DNA from: Mermis nigrescens
Taxonomy: Eukaryota; Nematoda; Enoplea; Mermithida; Mermithidae
DNA: 64,000 nt
NCBI GenBank assembly: GCA_036768485.1
Contig: JAVLUZ010000340.1
Location: 8,050,925-8,114,924 of the forward strand
Direction: 5' to 3'
Within the stretch, counting starts at the first letter, position 1; each line of letters starts with the position of its first letter. The translations under genes were made by a program, and so were the position numbers. Below, in pieces: positions 1-10,289 of the stretch. The notes under the pieces were generated by a model that had not been told where the DNA came from, did not search any database, and worked only from the letters and a program-made list of their open reading frames with translations.

Positions 1-146
1 AAATATTCCAAACTTTACAGAAAATATTCCAAACTTTGCAAATTTTTAGATCAATACTGATGACATGGATGAAAGTTATGTGTTCATCAATGATTTTTGT
101 GTACAGGTTCGCAGAGTAATTCCTAGCCTAAGAGCTTAAAAAATTC

Positions 147-350
147 CTACAAGTTAAAGAGCAGGCAAAGATCGCCCTCTTTCAGGCGTTTTCTGATAAA
201 CTTTGAGAAGCTCAAAATAACATGATCATCAAATTTAAGCAATGTTTGCCTATATTGTTTGCTCATTTTTGGCCAAAAATAATCCCCAATGGCATCATTA
301 GACAAATGTGTGTATTGTGATAAACGATGTAGAATATGATTTGAAAACAC
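147..350 (-). CDS. Small ORF downstream of Polinton-type integrase, function unknown
   Basis: A 67-residue open frame lies about 45 bases beyond the stop of the integrase remnant, on the same strand. It is rich in Lys, Arg and Phe and ends in a basic stretch (FIRKRLKEGDLCLLFNL). I do not recognise the family and see no membrane segment or zinc motif. Its position suggests it could be part of a Polinton gene set or the decayed start of a further gene, but short chance ORFs are common in this AT-rich DNA. Coding status is uncertain. Confidence 0.25.
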   Translation of the reverse strand: MFSNHILHRLSQYTHLSNDAIGDYFWPKMSKQYRQTLLKFDDHVILSFSKFIRKRLKEGDLCLLFNL

Positions 351-394
351 TGACTGATAGACTCCATTTTTGATCTTAAGATTTAACTTACTAT

Positions 395-1436
395 TTAAAG
401 CTCTACAATATCAGAAACCCACGAGTCAAATTTAGGCGGGTAGCCTCTCCAGCGCACCAAATAATCAGTTTTCTTGTTTTTTTTACGAACTTTTATAATT
501 TTTTCAATCACGAATAAATCATCTGATTTTGAATTAATTTTCTGCAACTCGGTTTCGTAGAAAACACCTTCTAGTTTTTTCCCCTTTTGATCTTCGAGAG
601 TATAAACAGGTGGTGTACTAGCGAACTTCTCTTTAACAATAAAATATTCTTCGGTCCAATTAGGCCAGAACCCTTTTTCGAATGTGCGTTTCACTTTACT
701 TATATGAACTTTATCCCCAATATTAAATTTAAAAACAACGTTCGGTTTGTCAATTCTGAATGCTTTGTTCAAAATCTCTCTCGTTGTTATAGGTAACGTT
801 AGCGGGGGATGTGCCAATGGTTCTATGATAAGAATTATTATAATTTTCAAGCCAATTGGGCAAAATGTCAATATATTTAAATGTATCCTTTTTAGTGAAA
901 TACCGCCACATGCGTTCTTTAAGTGTACGATTAAACCGCTCAACAATACTAGCTTTCATTTCGCTTTTGGTCGTGAAAAAGTCAATAAATTGAGATTTCA
1001 AAAATTGCTGAAATTCCTTGTTTTAGACTCAGTTCCCTGATCCATTTGCAGTTTATATGGTTTACGGCCCAACGATAAAGATGCGATAATTTCTTTACCA
1101 GTTTTTGATTTTAGTGGAAGTGCCCATGAGTACTTTGAGAAATTATCAATACAATTGAGTAGGTACTTAAAATTATGATTGTGGTCGGCTAACGATTGTA
1201 GAATCAACCAAATCTGCTTGCCACTGCTCATCAACCCCGCTAACTATTACCTTGTTACGCGAATAATGTTTCTTTGCAGGTTTATGTAGTGTGTACGTAG
1301 GCTGCTTTTCCAGCCATGCTGTTACCTTTTCATATTTTGCTGCTGGGCGCACCTCTTTCACTCTAGCAAAAAGTTGGTTCGCCCCCGTATACCTAGATTG
1401 AGGTACATAATATAATTTTGTCAACAATTTATCCAT
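395..1436 (-). pseudogene. Polinton/Maverick-type chromodomain integrase, frameshifted
   Basis: Read on the minus strand this is a retroviral-like DDE integrase broken into several frames. The N-terminal part (1173-1436) has the KLYYVPQS...GANQLF opening and TYTLHKPAKKHYSRNKVIV found in transposon-derived integrases of the Polinton/F54H12.3 type. The catalytic core follows with candidate residues in QWQADLVD (first Asp), LQMDQGTE (second Asp) and KASIVERFNRTLKERM (Glu). The C-terminal part (395-946) has the DKVHISKVKRTFEKGFWPNW segment and a chromodomain ending in YLVRWRGYPPKFDSWV. Frames switch near 1200, 1000 and 940, so no single protein is made. It lies divergent to a PolB start 1 kb away, which supports a Polinton origin. 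The family call is recognition from motifs, without an alignment. Confidence 0.8.
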
Positions 1437-1733
1437 TTTTATATCTATTTTATTTTTTTAATATTTATGCTCTTATTGGCCGATCAAACGGATCGCTTCC
1501 GGCTCCCACCACGTGGAGGTTAAGAGCAACGGGAGCCTGTGTTTTTAGAAAACGCACATTTTACTACTGTAAATTTACAACAAACGGTTTGCTTGTTGCA
1601 AAATACAGTTATCATACATGTTTTCCCACATGTTCTTCATGTTCTTTCCATTTTGATCAAAAGCCGCAGAAAAGCCACACAAAGAATCAACATCTTTGTC
1701 TAAGATGGCTGCTTTCAGTCTCAATGCAAAAAT

Positions 1734-1910
1734 TCAAAACGCTTCGCGTTTATCAATTTCGCGCTGTTCCTCCCTGAGCGCATCGCTCATGTAACCCCAG
1801 AAACAAGAGCCTATGCTTTGGACATTTCTGACGCTCAAGTAGCGATTGTTAGCTTTTTCAATAAGCTTTCGGATAAAATGATGGTACGCTAGTTCACCGG
1901 GTGAAGACAT
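1734..1910 (-). CDS. Small 58-residue ORF in the Polinton fragment
   Basis: A start codon at 1908-1910 opens a 58-residue frame beginning MSSPGELAYHHFIRKLIEKA and ending in EREIDKREAF-like charged residues. On the minus strand an AT-rich TATA-like stretch (TATATTATATATG) sits 20-40 bases upstream of the start, which favours a real promoter. It is transcribed in the same direction as the integrase remnant and may belong to the same Polinton operon-like cluster. I do not recognise the family. It is short, and chance cannot be excluded. Confidence 0.3.
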   Translation of the reverse strand: MSSPGELAYHHFIRKLIEKANNRYLSVRNVQSIGSCFWGYMSDALREEQREIDKREAF

Positions 1911-2089
1911 GCTTTCTTTTAATTAGCTGCATATATAATATACCTAATGCGCACCCTTTTTTATAGACTTAGTAAGCTGTTTTGGCCTTTTCCTCCTCAG
2001 CCTGCTGATCAGAATAGCGCATTAGCACTCTTTTGCCCGCTTCCTGCATGGCTCAATTAAACTCGCTGCACCTGGGGCACATTTGATAT

Positions 2090-2296
2090 TCAAGTAACAT
2101 CTGCCAGAATTCGTTTCGAAAAAGACCCTTTCAGAACTATTTTTCTGACAAAATAGCAAAGCTGAAACATTAAGGCATACATGGGCCGATCCAAGTTCAT
2201 CCCACATAGCTCTATGGCCGGTTTGATGGACCGGCCATAGGGCTTCTTCTCCTCATCCAGAAAAAGACGCTTTTCGATTTCCCTGATTTCTTCCAT
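2090..2296 (-). CDS. Small ORF divergent from PolB start, unknown function
   Basis: A 68-residue frame starts MEEIREIEKRLFLDEEKKPY, continues with a moderately hydrophobic central segment (PMYALMFQLCYFVRKIVL) and ends in KRILADVT. It starts 120 bases from the ATG of the plus-strand PolB fragment, a divergent arrangement. The start at MEEI was chosen over an upstream in-frame extension because that extension lies antisense to PolB. The acidic/basic N terminus plus hydrophobic core could be a small Polinton accessory protein. That is inference from position only. Confidence 0.3.
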   Translation of the reverse strand: MEEIREIEKRLFLDEEKKPYGRSIKPAIELCGMNLDRPMYALMFQLCYFVRKIVLKGSFSKRILADVT

Positions 2297-2370
2297 TTTC
2301 TCCTTATAGTACCTAAAAGAGTAGTTAAACAGTGGGCCATTATTAGTATTTATAGATTTTGAGTGTATGT

Positions 2371-2380
2371 CTATAAATAT
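2371..2380 (+). promoter_or_regulatory. TATA-box-like element upstream of first PolB fragment
   Basis: CTATAAATAT lies 37 bases before the PolB ATG at 2417. The second PolB gene in the window has CTATAAATAA at a similar distance from its ATG, so the shared layout supports a real core promoter. Confidence 0.5.
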
Positions 2381-2416
2381 GGGCAAGTATAACTCCATAA
2401 AGTTCTTACAATAGAA

Positions 2417-3188
2417 ATGGATCTGAATAAATACATTGAAGTACATGAGTTCCCAGAGATTTTTGTTCGTAGGTTTAAGACAACTGCAAGAGCATTTTTG
2501 CTGCGGTTCAAGAAATGCCCAAATCTGTTTGAGGTCTTTGAGCAGATTTTTGAGGAAGCTATTGAGCAGATGTTGGATGACTGTCCTCCTGACTCTTTGG
2601 TAGGTATTGAAATTAGACAACCGTGCCTTCATGCACCTGTATTAGTTCCATTTACTCAACGTGAGTATATAAATGCTGACAAGGTTTTGAGCATTATAGA
2701 AAATGTAGCCCAGTCTAAGAACGAGTTTTGCTTGAGCAAGGACATAACTTTCAAAATAGTTATTATTGACAAACAACAACAAACCGGAACTGGCCTTGAA
2801 GCTGATGTGAGGGAGTTTTGTAAAAATGGAGGTGGATATATTGAATTCACCTCAAATGATAATTTATCCCTACCTCGAGCTGTTGTAACAGGAATAGCAA
2901 AGCTAGAAAAGAGCCCAAAAATGGTATTCTATTAGGAAAGGAGATAAGAGCCGATGTACTCTGCAAAAACGGCTAGCATTAGAATTGATGCACAAAGCCA
3001 ATCTTAGCATTAATGAAGATAAATATGGGCTTGAAGCTGTAGAGAAAATTCAAAATGCTTTGGTGCCAGAGTATCAAATAAAACTATATCATGGCAATAT
3101 TTTGTTTTTTGAAGGACCTAAAGCTGACAAGGTGATTCACTTGCACACTGCTAATAATCATTATAACCTGATAACAAAAATGCCCTAA
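2417..3188 (+). pseudogene. Polinton protein-primed DNA polymerase B, N-terminal fragment
   Basis: Two consecutive open segments (2417-2935 and, after a frame change, about 2946-3188) encode the N-terminal region of a viral/organellar-type B family DNA polymerase as found in Polintons. The first has a charged N terminus and a segment containing NDNLSLPRAVVTGIAKLE, which corresponds to the ND-N-L-C-x-A-R-A/F motif in this family. The second contains LALELMHKANLSI, YQIKLYHGNILFF and HLHTANNHYNLIT, matching the LA-EL-H-x-A, YQI-x-V/L-Y and HY-x-V/I-I motifs of the same region. The exonuclease and palm domains are absent: recognisable coding stops near 3188-3270. The role in an intact element would be replication of the transposon DNA. 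Confidence 0.65.
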
Positions 3189-3429
3189 TTCTAGCTAATC
3201 TGTGGCAACATTTTAGTGAGAAAGCAAAAGAATATTATGCATACTTTCCTGAGGGATCAATCGATGAGTGTTTGACGTGGGGGCCCTGGGCTGGGCTGGC
3301 GCCGCTCCCCATGCATGATCATCCATCCGTATTGGCAAAAATCAAACAGTGTTAAGTAGCGGTAGTGACCCCATTGGTAGTCCCCTATCTGACTCTGGGC
3401 CCCTGCCTAAGCGCGTGCACACAATTTTT

Positions 3430-3850
3430 CTTGGGAGACAAAATTGATCCTTAAAATTGCTAAAAATCAAGCAGTGTGAACAAAAATTGGTATACTGTAC
3501 GTTGCGCGCTAAAATTTTGTACATAAGACAACTGATATTTATTCATCCTACTCCTAACATTTCAACCCAATCCGCCCTCTATTTCTAAAGTTATAGTACC
3601 AAATGAGAAAGTGTAAAGTAAATTGGTATACTTTAGGCTGCACGCTAAAATTCTGTGCGCAGCATGCCTCGCCTATATACATAATGTCCTGAAATTTTGA
3701 ACAAAATCCGGCCATTAGTTCTTGACTTAGGCAAAAGTGTAAACTAATGCTGGTATACTGTAGGTTGCGCGCTAAAATTTTGTACATAGCATACCTAACA
3801 TATACAGAACATTCTTTAAAATTTGAGCCTGATCCGACCGCTGGTTCTTG
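3430..3850. repeat. Tandem repeat, about 130-bp unit, three copies
   Basis: The block ATTGGTATACTGTACGTTGCG...GCGCTAAAATTTTGTACATA recurs at about 3486, 3619 and 3746 with moderate divergence. Each unit also carries a TGAAATTTTGAACAAAATCCGGCC-like segment. No coding capacity. Confidence 0.7.
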
Positions 3851-4400
3851 AGTTATAGTTATTTCAAGTTTTCCCCCAGGGAAATTTCCCCTATGGAAAT
3901 TTCACCCATGCAAATTTCCCTCCCTGGCCCTGGGCCCCTGGCCCTGGGATGGCGCACGCCCCCTCCCCAAGCAGGTCCGGGCAGGCCCCCATGCTACAAC
4001 ACAGCCTATGCTACAGCATTGCTTCCTGAGAAAAGCCAGGGAGCAGATTCTGAGCCCCTCTGCCTATGCTATACCACAGGCTATGTTATAACGTTGCACC
4101 CTAGGGAAACACGGTATACTACTGAGGTTAATGCTTTGAAGCCGTTTTTTAAGTAAGACCAGAATCAAAACGTTAGACGGTCAATTTTCGGAAATATGTT
4201 TATATTCATAATTACCTCGAGTGCTAATCATTTATTTACGGTTTACTAGAAAATAATGAGATTTTACGGGAAAATGAGAAAGCCTAAAGCGGACTTTTCT
4301 GAAAATTTGATTTGTATGTTCCTTAAATTCGTATATTAGGTGTTTTTATTCCCTTGCACATATGTAGATATCATACCTGAGCGTGGAAAATTAGGAGGGA
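3851..4400. other. Noncoding low-complexity and dispersed repeat DNA
   Basis: Contains iterated GGAAATTTCCC-type palindromic pieces (3880-3930) and C/G-rich stretches. Positions 4120-4390 resemble 23190-23405 (shared AATGCTTTGAAGC-like start, AATCAAAACG and CCTTGCAC blocks), so this is a dispersed repeat. No gene seen. Confidence 0.5.
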
Positions 4401-4408
4401 GTATTCAC

Positions 4409-4633
4409 CATAGGTGGGCGGCACCAAGGTTCTGAGGGGTACAAGATGTTTTCAAAGGTCAAGAAAATGGCCCTTAGAAACAGTGCAATGTCGAAAAAAC
4501 ACAATTTTTCAACGTTCCTCATTGAGCACTATCCATTAACATCAGAAACTTGCAAAAAAACAAAACAATTTCAGGAAGAGTATTTTAAATTCTGGGTTGG
4601 TGCATACCCCCGAAACCCCCACGCCCAGGTATG
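4409..4633 (+). mobile_element. hAT-like MITE, family A, copy 1
   Basis: Begins CATAGGTGGGC and ends GCCCAGGTATG, an imperfect terminal inverted repeat. The flanking 8 bases are GTATTCAC and GTATGCCC (two mismatches). The body has the family layout: TTTCAAAGGTCAA, a purine-rich middle and a C-rich end. Confidence 0.75.
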
Positions 4634-4858
4634 GTATGCCCACCCCCAAGAAACCTAAATACCCCGATCAGAAACCAAATACCCCCCATCCAAAATTCAA
4701 CTTTTGATTTTTTTTTGTTTTCCCGCAATTTTTTGATGCCAAAGAATAGTATTCTATGAGAAACGTTGAAATATGGTGTTTTTTCGCCATACCATCATTT
4801 TTAAGGCCATTTTTTGACCTTTGAAAAAATCTTGCATTCCGCTCAGAACTTTGGAACC
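4634..4858 (-). mobile_element. hAT-like MITE, family A, copy 2 (inverted, truncated)
   Basis: Reverse orientation copy abutting copy 1. It shows the AACGTTGAAATATGGTGTTTTTTCGCC and GACCTTTGAAAAAATCTTGCA blocks of the family (each read across the centre). Its outer ends are degraded and no clean duplication is visible. Confidence 0.6.
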
Positions 4859-4949
4859 AATCACCTTTAATTCTGACTGTTTAAATTTTTCGAGAAAAAT
4901 GCAGAAAATAATTTTGATCAATGTGTGAATTTGACAGCTAATTGTTTTC

Positions 4950-5290
4950 TTTTTAATTTCAAGAATGTCGAACACTCAGTAACTCTTGGTTCATTTAAGC
5001 TTGTTTCGAGCTGTCACGCTCAGCGTGACTGTTTTGCTTAAGGAAACAGGGTCACCCGATCGGAGGGGGAGCTCAGTCAGAGCTCATGAAATACCAATGG
5101 TTCAAATTTTCCGGTACATTCAAACCAAAGTTGACGCGGCACAAATTTCCATCGGAGGATTTGCTGGCACGATAAAATGTGCTTCCGGTCGGCAGACTAG
5201 CTTTGAAAAGTTTGGCGATCAGGTGAAAGTTTTTGAAACTGATTTCCCTTTTTTCTGACAAGAAAATCATAAAATAGCAATTGATCAAAA
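4950..5290. repeat. Partial G-repeat end plus short conserved peptide segment
   Basis: 4985-5080 resembles the ends of the G repeats at 8690-8790 and 32090-32180 (TGTCACGCTCAGCGTG, GGCAGGGTCAACCGA-like blocks). On the minus strand, 5073-5288 encodes a peptide with YRASKSSDG and NHWYF that resembles the plus-strand peptide at 19488-19718. Confidence 0.45.
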
Positions 5291-5549
5291 TAATAATAAA
5301 AAACCCGATCAGAAAAATTAAATCTTTTAATTAACAAACGCTAAAAAAATCATTGAATGCGCGCGCAGTAAAAAGGATAGCGTAGGCCACACACGTTGGA
5401 AAATGGAGAGTATTCGGATAAATAAATTTGAATAAGCGTATATATTTGTTGTTGAATTCGAGAACTAGAGGATTTAGAAACTTGGAGATTTTTTGAAGAA
5501 TTTAAGAAAATTAGATTTTTGAATCCCGACCAAGATGACACCTCCAGAC

Positions 5550-5819
5550 CATAGGTGGGCAGCACCGAAATTCTGGGGGGTTAAAAAATTTCTGGAGGGG
5601 GTGAAAAAATTTTTAAAGGTCAAAAAATGGTCTTAAAAGTGGTCGTATGGCGAAAAAACACCATGTTTCGACGTTTCTCATTGAGCACTATCCAATGGCA
5701 TCAAAAAATTGCTAAAAAAGCAAAAAAAATCTTTTCTGGGGGGTATTTTGATTTCTCGGGGGGGGGTATTTCAACTTCTGGAGGGGTGCATACCCCCAAA
5801 CCCCCCACGCCCATGTGTG
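5550..5819 (+). mobile_element. hAT-like MITE, family A, copy 3
   Basis: Starts CATAGGTGGGCAGC and ends ACGCCCATGTGTG. It is flanked by a perfect 8-base duplication CTCCAGAC (5542-5549 and 5820-5827). No coding capacity; it would depend on a hAT-type transposase in trans. Confidence 0.9.
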
Positions 5820-5849
5820 CTCCAGACTAATCATGCTATGTGTCTATTC

Positions 5850-7238
5850 ATGTATATACCAGCTCCAAATTTCGGGAATAAGTCCATGGTCATTTTTGGA
5901 AAAAGGTTTAATGACTTTCATTTTATTGTCAAAACAGCAAAAAACACTGAAAAATAATCAAAAAAGCAATTTTTACCTAAAAATTTAGAGGTTAAAAATT
6001 AACTCACTGGTAAACGTGAAACCGATCTTGCATAGAGGGTATCCCTATTACCCATGTAACACGTATATGTATGCGTCTATGGTCAACACAGCAGTCCTGG
6101 ATTTTATTCCGATCGCATAATATAGAGTGGGTAGCAATAGCTCGTTTTTAGTTCGAGCTTTTCAAAATCCATTTCTTTACGTTTTACATAATTTCTTAAT
6201 CATGAATGAACTAATCCTCTTATTCAAATAGTTTTTCAACGATCGTAAGTGTTAAAACTCATGATAGCTTTGAAAATAATTAAAAATTTTCAATGTTCTT
6301 CCGTGCGGTTAGTACGACGATAAGGCAAATACAGCGTATGTCAATAAGACTGATAAAAGTCACGTAAGCATAGATTGAGAAATCCCGGTCTAAAAACCGT
6401 AGTTTTGTTATAAGCTTGTGTAAATACGAGGCTAAAGGATGAGCTAGAGCTAGGTTTATCTTATACGATTTCATTTAGTAGGTATTCGCTATTTAGTACA
6501 CCTACTTGATGGTCCTCAGTGCATTATGTTCGGCTGGAATTCAGCAAACTGTTTTTTTGTACCTATTCGTAATAATAGTGGCGGATTTAACCCTACATTT
6601 ACCATGTGGTTTTACAGTAGAAGCTTAGCATGATAGGACGCTGATCTAGTCAGTGTTAGACTACCCCCTGCTCTACCTACCCTTTTTGAAAATTTGCGAT
6701 CAAAAAATTGTACAGCGCATTAGACGCCTGATGGATATCCATGCAAAAAGGGCAATCTAACTGCGTAAATTCTTCGAGAAGTACGAAGTAGCATTAGTTG
6801 CTAATCTTGGGTTTTTTTGTATTCGGCAAAGATTTTTCCCGATGACGAAGACTTTTGAAGACCCTCTTTGTATATGTACGAAGATTTTCGGAAAAACAAA
6901 AACTGCAAAAATGTCTGAAATTCCCAAAAAATTTGGCGCTTCGCGCCGAAATGAGTAATTGTGTGTTCTATGCATCTTTATAACGGCAGAAATCGCATTT
7001 GGAAAGGAAAAATGTCAAATGTTTAGAGCGCATCTCGTCGTTTTGCGACAATCCTTTCGTACTTTTCACGTCAGAAACTCAGAAATTAGCTAAAAACACT
7101 ATCAAAGGTCTAAAAACCCTGTTTAACCGCCCTGAAAGCGCTATTATACCATATTATAGTATGCAAAAATTTAGTACATGTGCGAATTGTATAAAAACGT
7201 TTGAAGACCATCTTTGTACTTGAACAAAGGGATCTTGT
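5850..7238. repeat. Dispersed G repeat, copy 1
   Basis: Noncoding unit also present at 7239-8940, in part at 8968-10290, and at 30690-32332. Landmarks: a start with TTAATGACTTT...GTCAAAA, a GATCTTGCATAGAGGGTATCC block, a GATGGTCCTCAGTGCATTATG block, and a GGCGCTTCGCGCCGAAATGAG hairpin near 6927-6950. The copy ends where copy 2 begins, so copies 1 and 2 form a tandem pair with a period of about 1.36 kb. Confidence 0.75.
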
Positions 7239-8940
7239 ACCTCGTTATTTTTTGGAAGGAGGGTTATTGACTTTTATTTTACGATCAAAATTGCAAAAAA
7301 CACTGAAAATGAATCAAAAACTCAGGTTTTACCTGAAAATTTAGAGATCAGAACTTTTCTGATTTTAGGAAATGTAGAGACCGATCTTGCATAGGGGGTA
7401 TCCTCTTCCCCGCATAAAACGTATGAATGCGTTCATGGTCAACAGTAGTCATGAATTTTATTCCGATCGCACAACATAGAGTGCATAACAATAGCTCGTT
7501 TCTAGCTCGAGCTTTTCAAAATGCAATTCTTTACGTTTAATATAAATCCTAATTATAAATGAACTAATCCTCTTATTCAAATAGTTTTTCAACGATGGTA
7601 CGAGTATATGCTAAAACTCATGATAGCTCAAAAAAATATTGAAATCTACAATGTTCTCTTGTGCGGTTTGTACGATAAGGGAAATAAGGCGTATGTCAAT
7701 AAGACTGATAAAAGCCACGTACGCATAAATTGAAAAATCCCGGTCAAAAAACCGTAGTTATGTTATAATCTTGTGTAAATACGAGGCTAAAGGATGAGCT
7801 AGAGCTAACTATATATTATACGATATCATTCAATAGGTATTCGCTATTTAAGTACACCTACTTGATGGTCCTCAGTGCATTATGTTCGACTGGACTTGAG
7901 CTTACTGCTTTTTTCTACCTATTCATAATAATAGTGGCGGATTTAACCCTCAATTTACCGTATGGTTTTTACAGTTGAAGCTTACCATGATAGGACGCTG
8001 ATCTAGTCAGTGTTAAACTACCCTCTGCTCCATGTACCCTTTTTGGAAAGTTACGATTTAAAAACTACTACAGCGCATTAGACGCCTGATGGACGTCCTT
8101 GCCAAAAGGGCAATCTAACTGCGTAATTACTTCGAGAAATATGTAGAAAAATTAGTAGCAGATCACACGTTTTTTCATATTCGGCAAAGATTTGCTCCGA
8201 TGTACAAAGACATTTCAAGACCGTGTCTTTGAATATGTACAAAGATTTTCGGAAAGACAAAGACTGTTACGAGGTCTGAAATTCCCGAAAAATTTCGGCG
8301 CTTCGCGCCGAAATGAGTAATTGTATATTCTATATATGTGCTTTATAATGGCAGAAATCGCATTTGGAAAAGAAAAATGTCAAATTTTCGAGCGCTTTTC
8401 GCCGTTTTAAGACAATTTTTTGTATTTTTGTCGTCAGAAACTCAGCAATTAGCTAAAAAACCTACCAGAGGTCAAAAACCCTGTTTTGCCGCCCTGAAAG
8501 CGCTAGTATATCATATTGCAGTACCCGAAAATTTAATTGTGCAAAATGTACAAAGACATTTGGGGACCATGTTTGTACCTGAACAAAGGGACCTCGCACA
8601 AAAAACTCTGGTGCGAATATTGATTGCTAGCAAATTTTTTATTGTTAATTTCCTAAAAAAGTCTAACGCTCAGCAACTCTGCTTGCACCTATACTTGTTT
8701 TAAGTTGTCATGCACAGCGTGGCTATTCTGCTTCAGAGGCAGGGTCAACCGACATCGGGGGTTCAGCCAGAGAGCCGTTTGAGACATTTGGTCCAAATAG
8801 ATATGAAAGCTGAAAAATTTAGCTTAACGTTGATAGTTTCTGCTCTAATTCAAATACTTTTGCAGAAAAATATTATTTTCCATTTTGGTTATTCGTTTCG
8901 CCATGTATTCACAAAAAATTCAATATTCCATTCTGCCCAC
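7239..8940. repeat. Dispersed G repeat, copy 2
   Basis: Directly follows copy 1 and is longer, reaching the TTCAATATTCCA end seen also at 32317-32328. It contains the hairpin GGCGCTTCGCGCC near 8298. The ORFs of 121 and 161 codons in it are not conserved in the other copies and are judged noncoding. Confidence 0.75.
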
Positions 8941-9541
8941 TTCCACGTGCACGCCTGGTCTAAGCGTCTATCAGTTTTCGTAGTATACTTCCATTTCAAG
9001 CCAAAAATTGGAAGTCATGCACCAACAATAGCCAAAAACGCTAGGTTTAGCTTTAAATCGAGGGGTCGAAAATTTTCTGATTTTGGAAGATGGGGAGAAC
9101 GACTTTTGGGTAGAGGGATCCCTATTAATCCTATTACATGTATGTTTGCGTGTATGGTCAATACTGTAGTCATAGATTTTATACTGATCGCATGACATAA
9201 AGTCAGCAGCTTGTTTTTAGCTCAAACTTTTCAAACCCCATTCCTTTACATTTCATATTAATCTGAATTATAAATGAACTAATCCTCTTATTTAAATATT
9301 TTTTTGAAGAATTGTATGTGCTCGAGCTTGTATTGAATAGCTTTTTAAAATTATTTAAATTTGCAAAAAAATTTCTGTTTGGATTCTACGATAAGGCAAA
9401 TAACACGTTGTACATTGTAGGTAGCAGATAAGATTGATAAAGCCACGTACACATAAATTAAAGAATCTCGGTCGAAAACCCGCGGCTATGTTATCTAAAC
9501 ATGCTTAAATACGAGGCTAATGGATGAACTAGAGTAAACTA

Positions 9542-9684
9542 CACATGGGCGTGGAAGAAGGACGGTTTGCTCCCCTAAAAGTTGAAAATCCCGCAGATTA
9601 CTGCAGACCCCAGAAATCTATTCTTAGTAACACTTTTAGCGGACCCATCCTTACCCGCTCAGAATTTCGGTGCTGCCCATGTAA
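9542..9684 (-). mobile_element. Short MITE, subfamily B, copy 1
   Basis: Ends CACATGGGC and GCCCATGTG-like (GCTGCCCATGT). It has the internal AGATTACTGCAGACC and TTAGTAACACTTTTAGC blocks shared with copies near 21.6, 24.0 and 24.3 kb. About 145 bp; the target duplication is unclear. Confidence 0.55.
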
Positions 9685-9758
9685 GGAGCTAACTATATCT
9701 TGAATGAACGAATTCATTTATATATGTGAAGTACATACGCTTGCATGGTGGTCCTCAG

Positions 9759-9962
9759 CAAACCTGGGCGTGGGGGGTTTGGGAGTGTGCACCTCTAGAA
9801 ACCAAAATGACCTCCCCAGATATTAATTTTTAAGATTTTTTTTTGTTTTTTCCGCAAGTTTTTGAAGCCAATGGATAGTGCTAGAGGAAAAACGTTGAAA
9901 AATTGTGTTTTTTCACCAAACCATCATTTTTGAGGCTATTTTTTGACCTTTGCTCACCTATG
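9759..9962 (-). mobile_element. hAT-like MITE, family A, copy 4
   Basis: Starts CAAACCTGGGCGTGGGG and ends CTCACCTATG. The flanks are GTCCTCAG and GTCCTCAA, a near-perfect 8-base duplication, inside G repeat copy 3. The rejoined flank reads GTCCTCA-ATG, as in the intact G copies, which confirms the insertion. Confidence 0.85.
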
Positions 9963-10289
9963 GTCCTCAATGTATAATGTTCGCTGGACTTTAGCTTACT
10001 TCTTTTTTTCTAGCCATTCATGACAGCAGTGGTGGCGGATTTAGTCCACCGTTCACTGTCGGGTTTTTACAGTGGAGCTTACCATGACAAACGCTGGTCT
10101 AGTCTGTGTTGAACTTTGTACACCTGCGTTGTACAACCCAGCCATTAGCGACTGATCAGTTTCCTTTTGTGCGATTTTTTATGCTCTCTCTCTAAACATT
10201 TATGTATTTTTTGAGAAGTTACGATTAAAAAACTACTACCATGCTTAAGAGTAAGCGCCTGATGGTGGACATGCACGTAAAAAGAAAAA

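Noticed and set aside
8710..9195. 161-codon ORF
   Set aside because: It spans a G-repeat boundary, is absent from other copies and has no recognisable domain.
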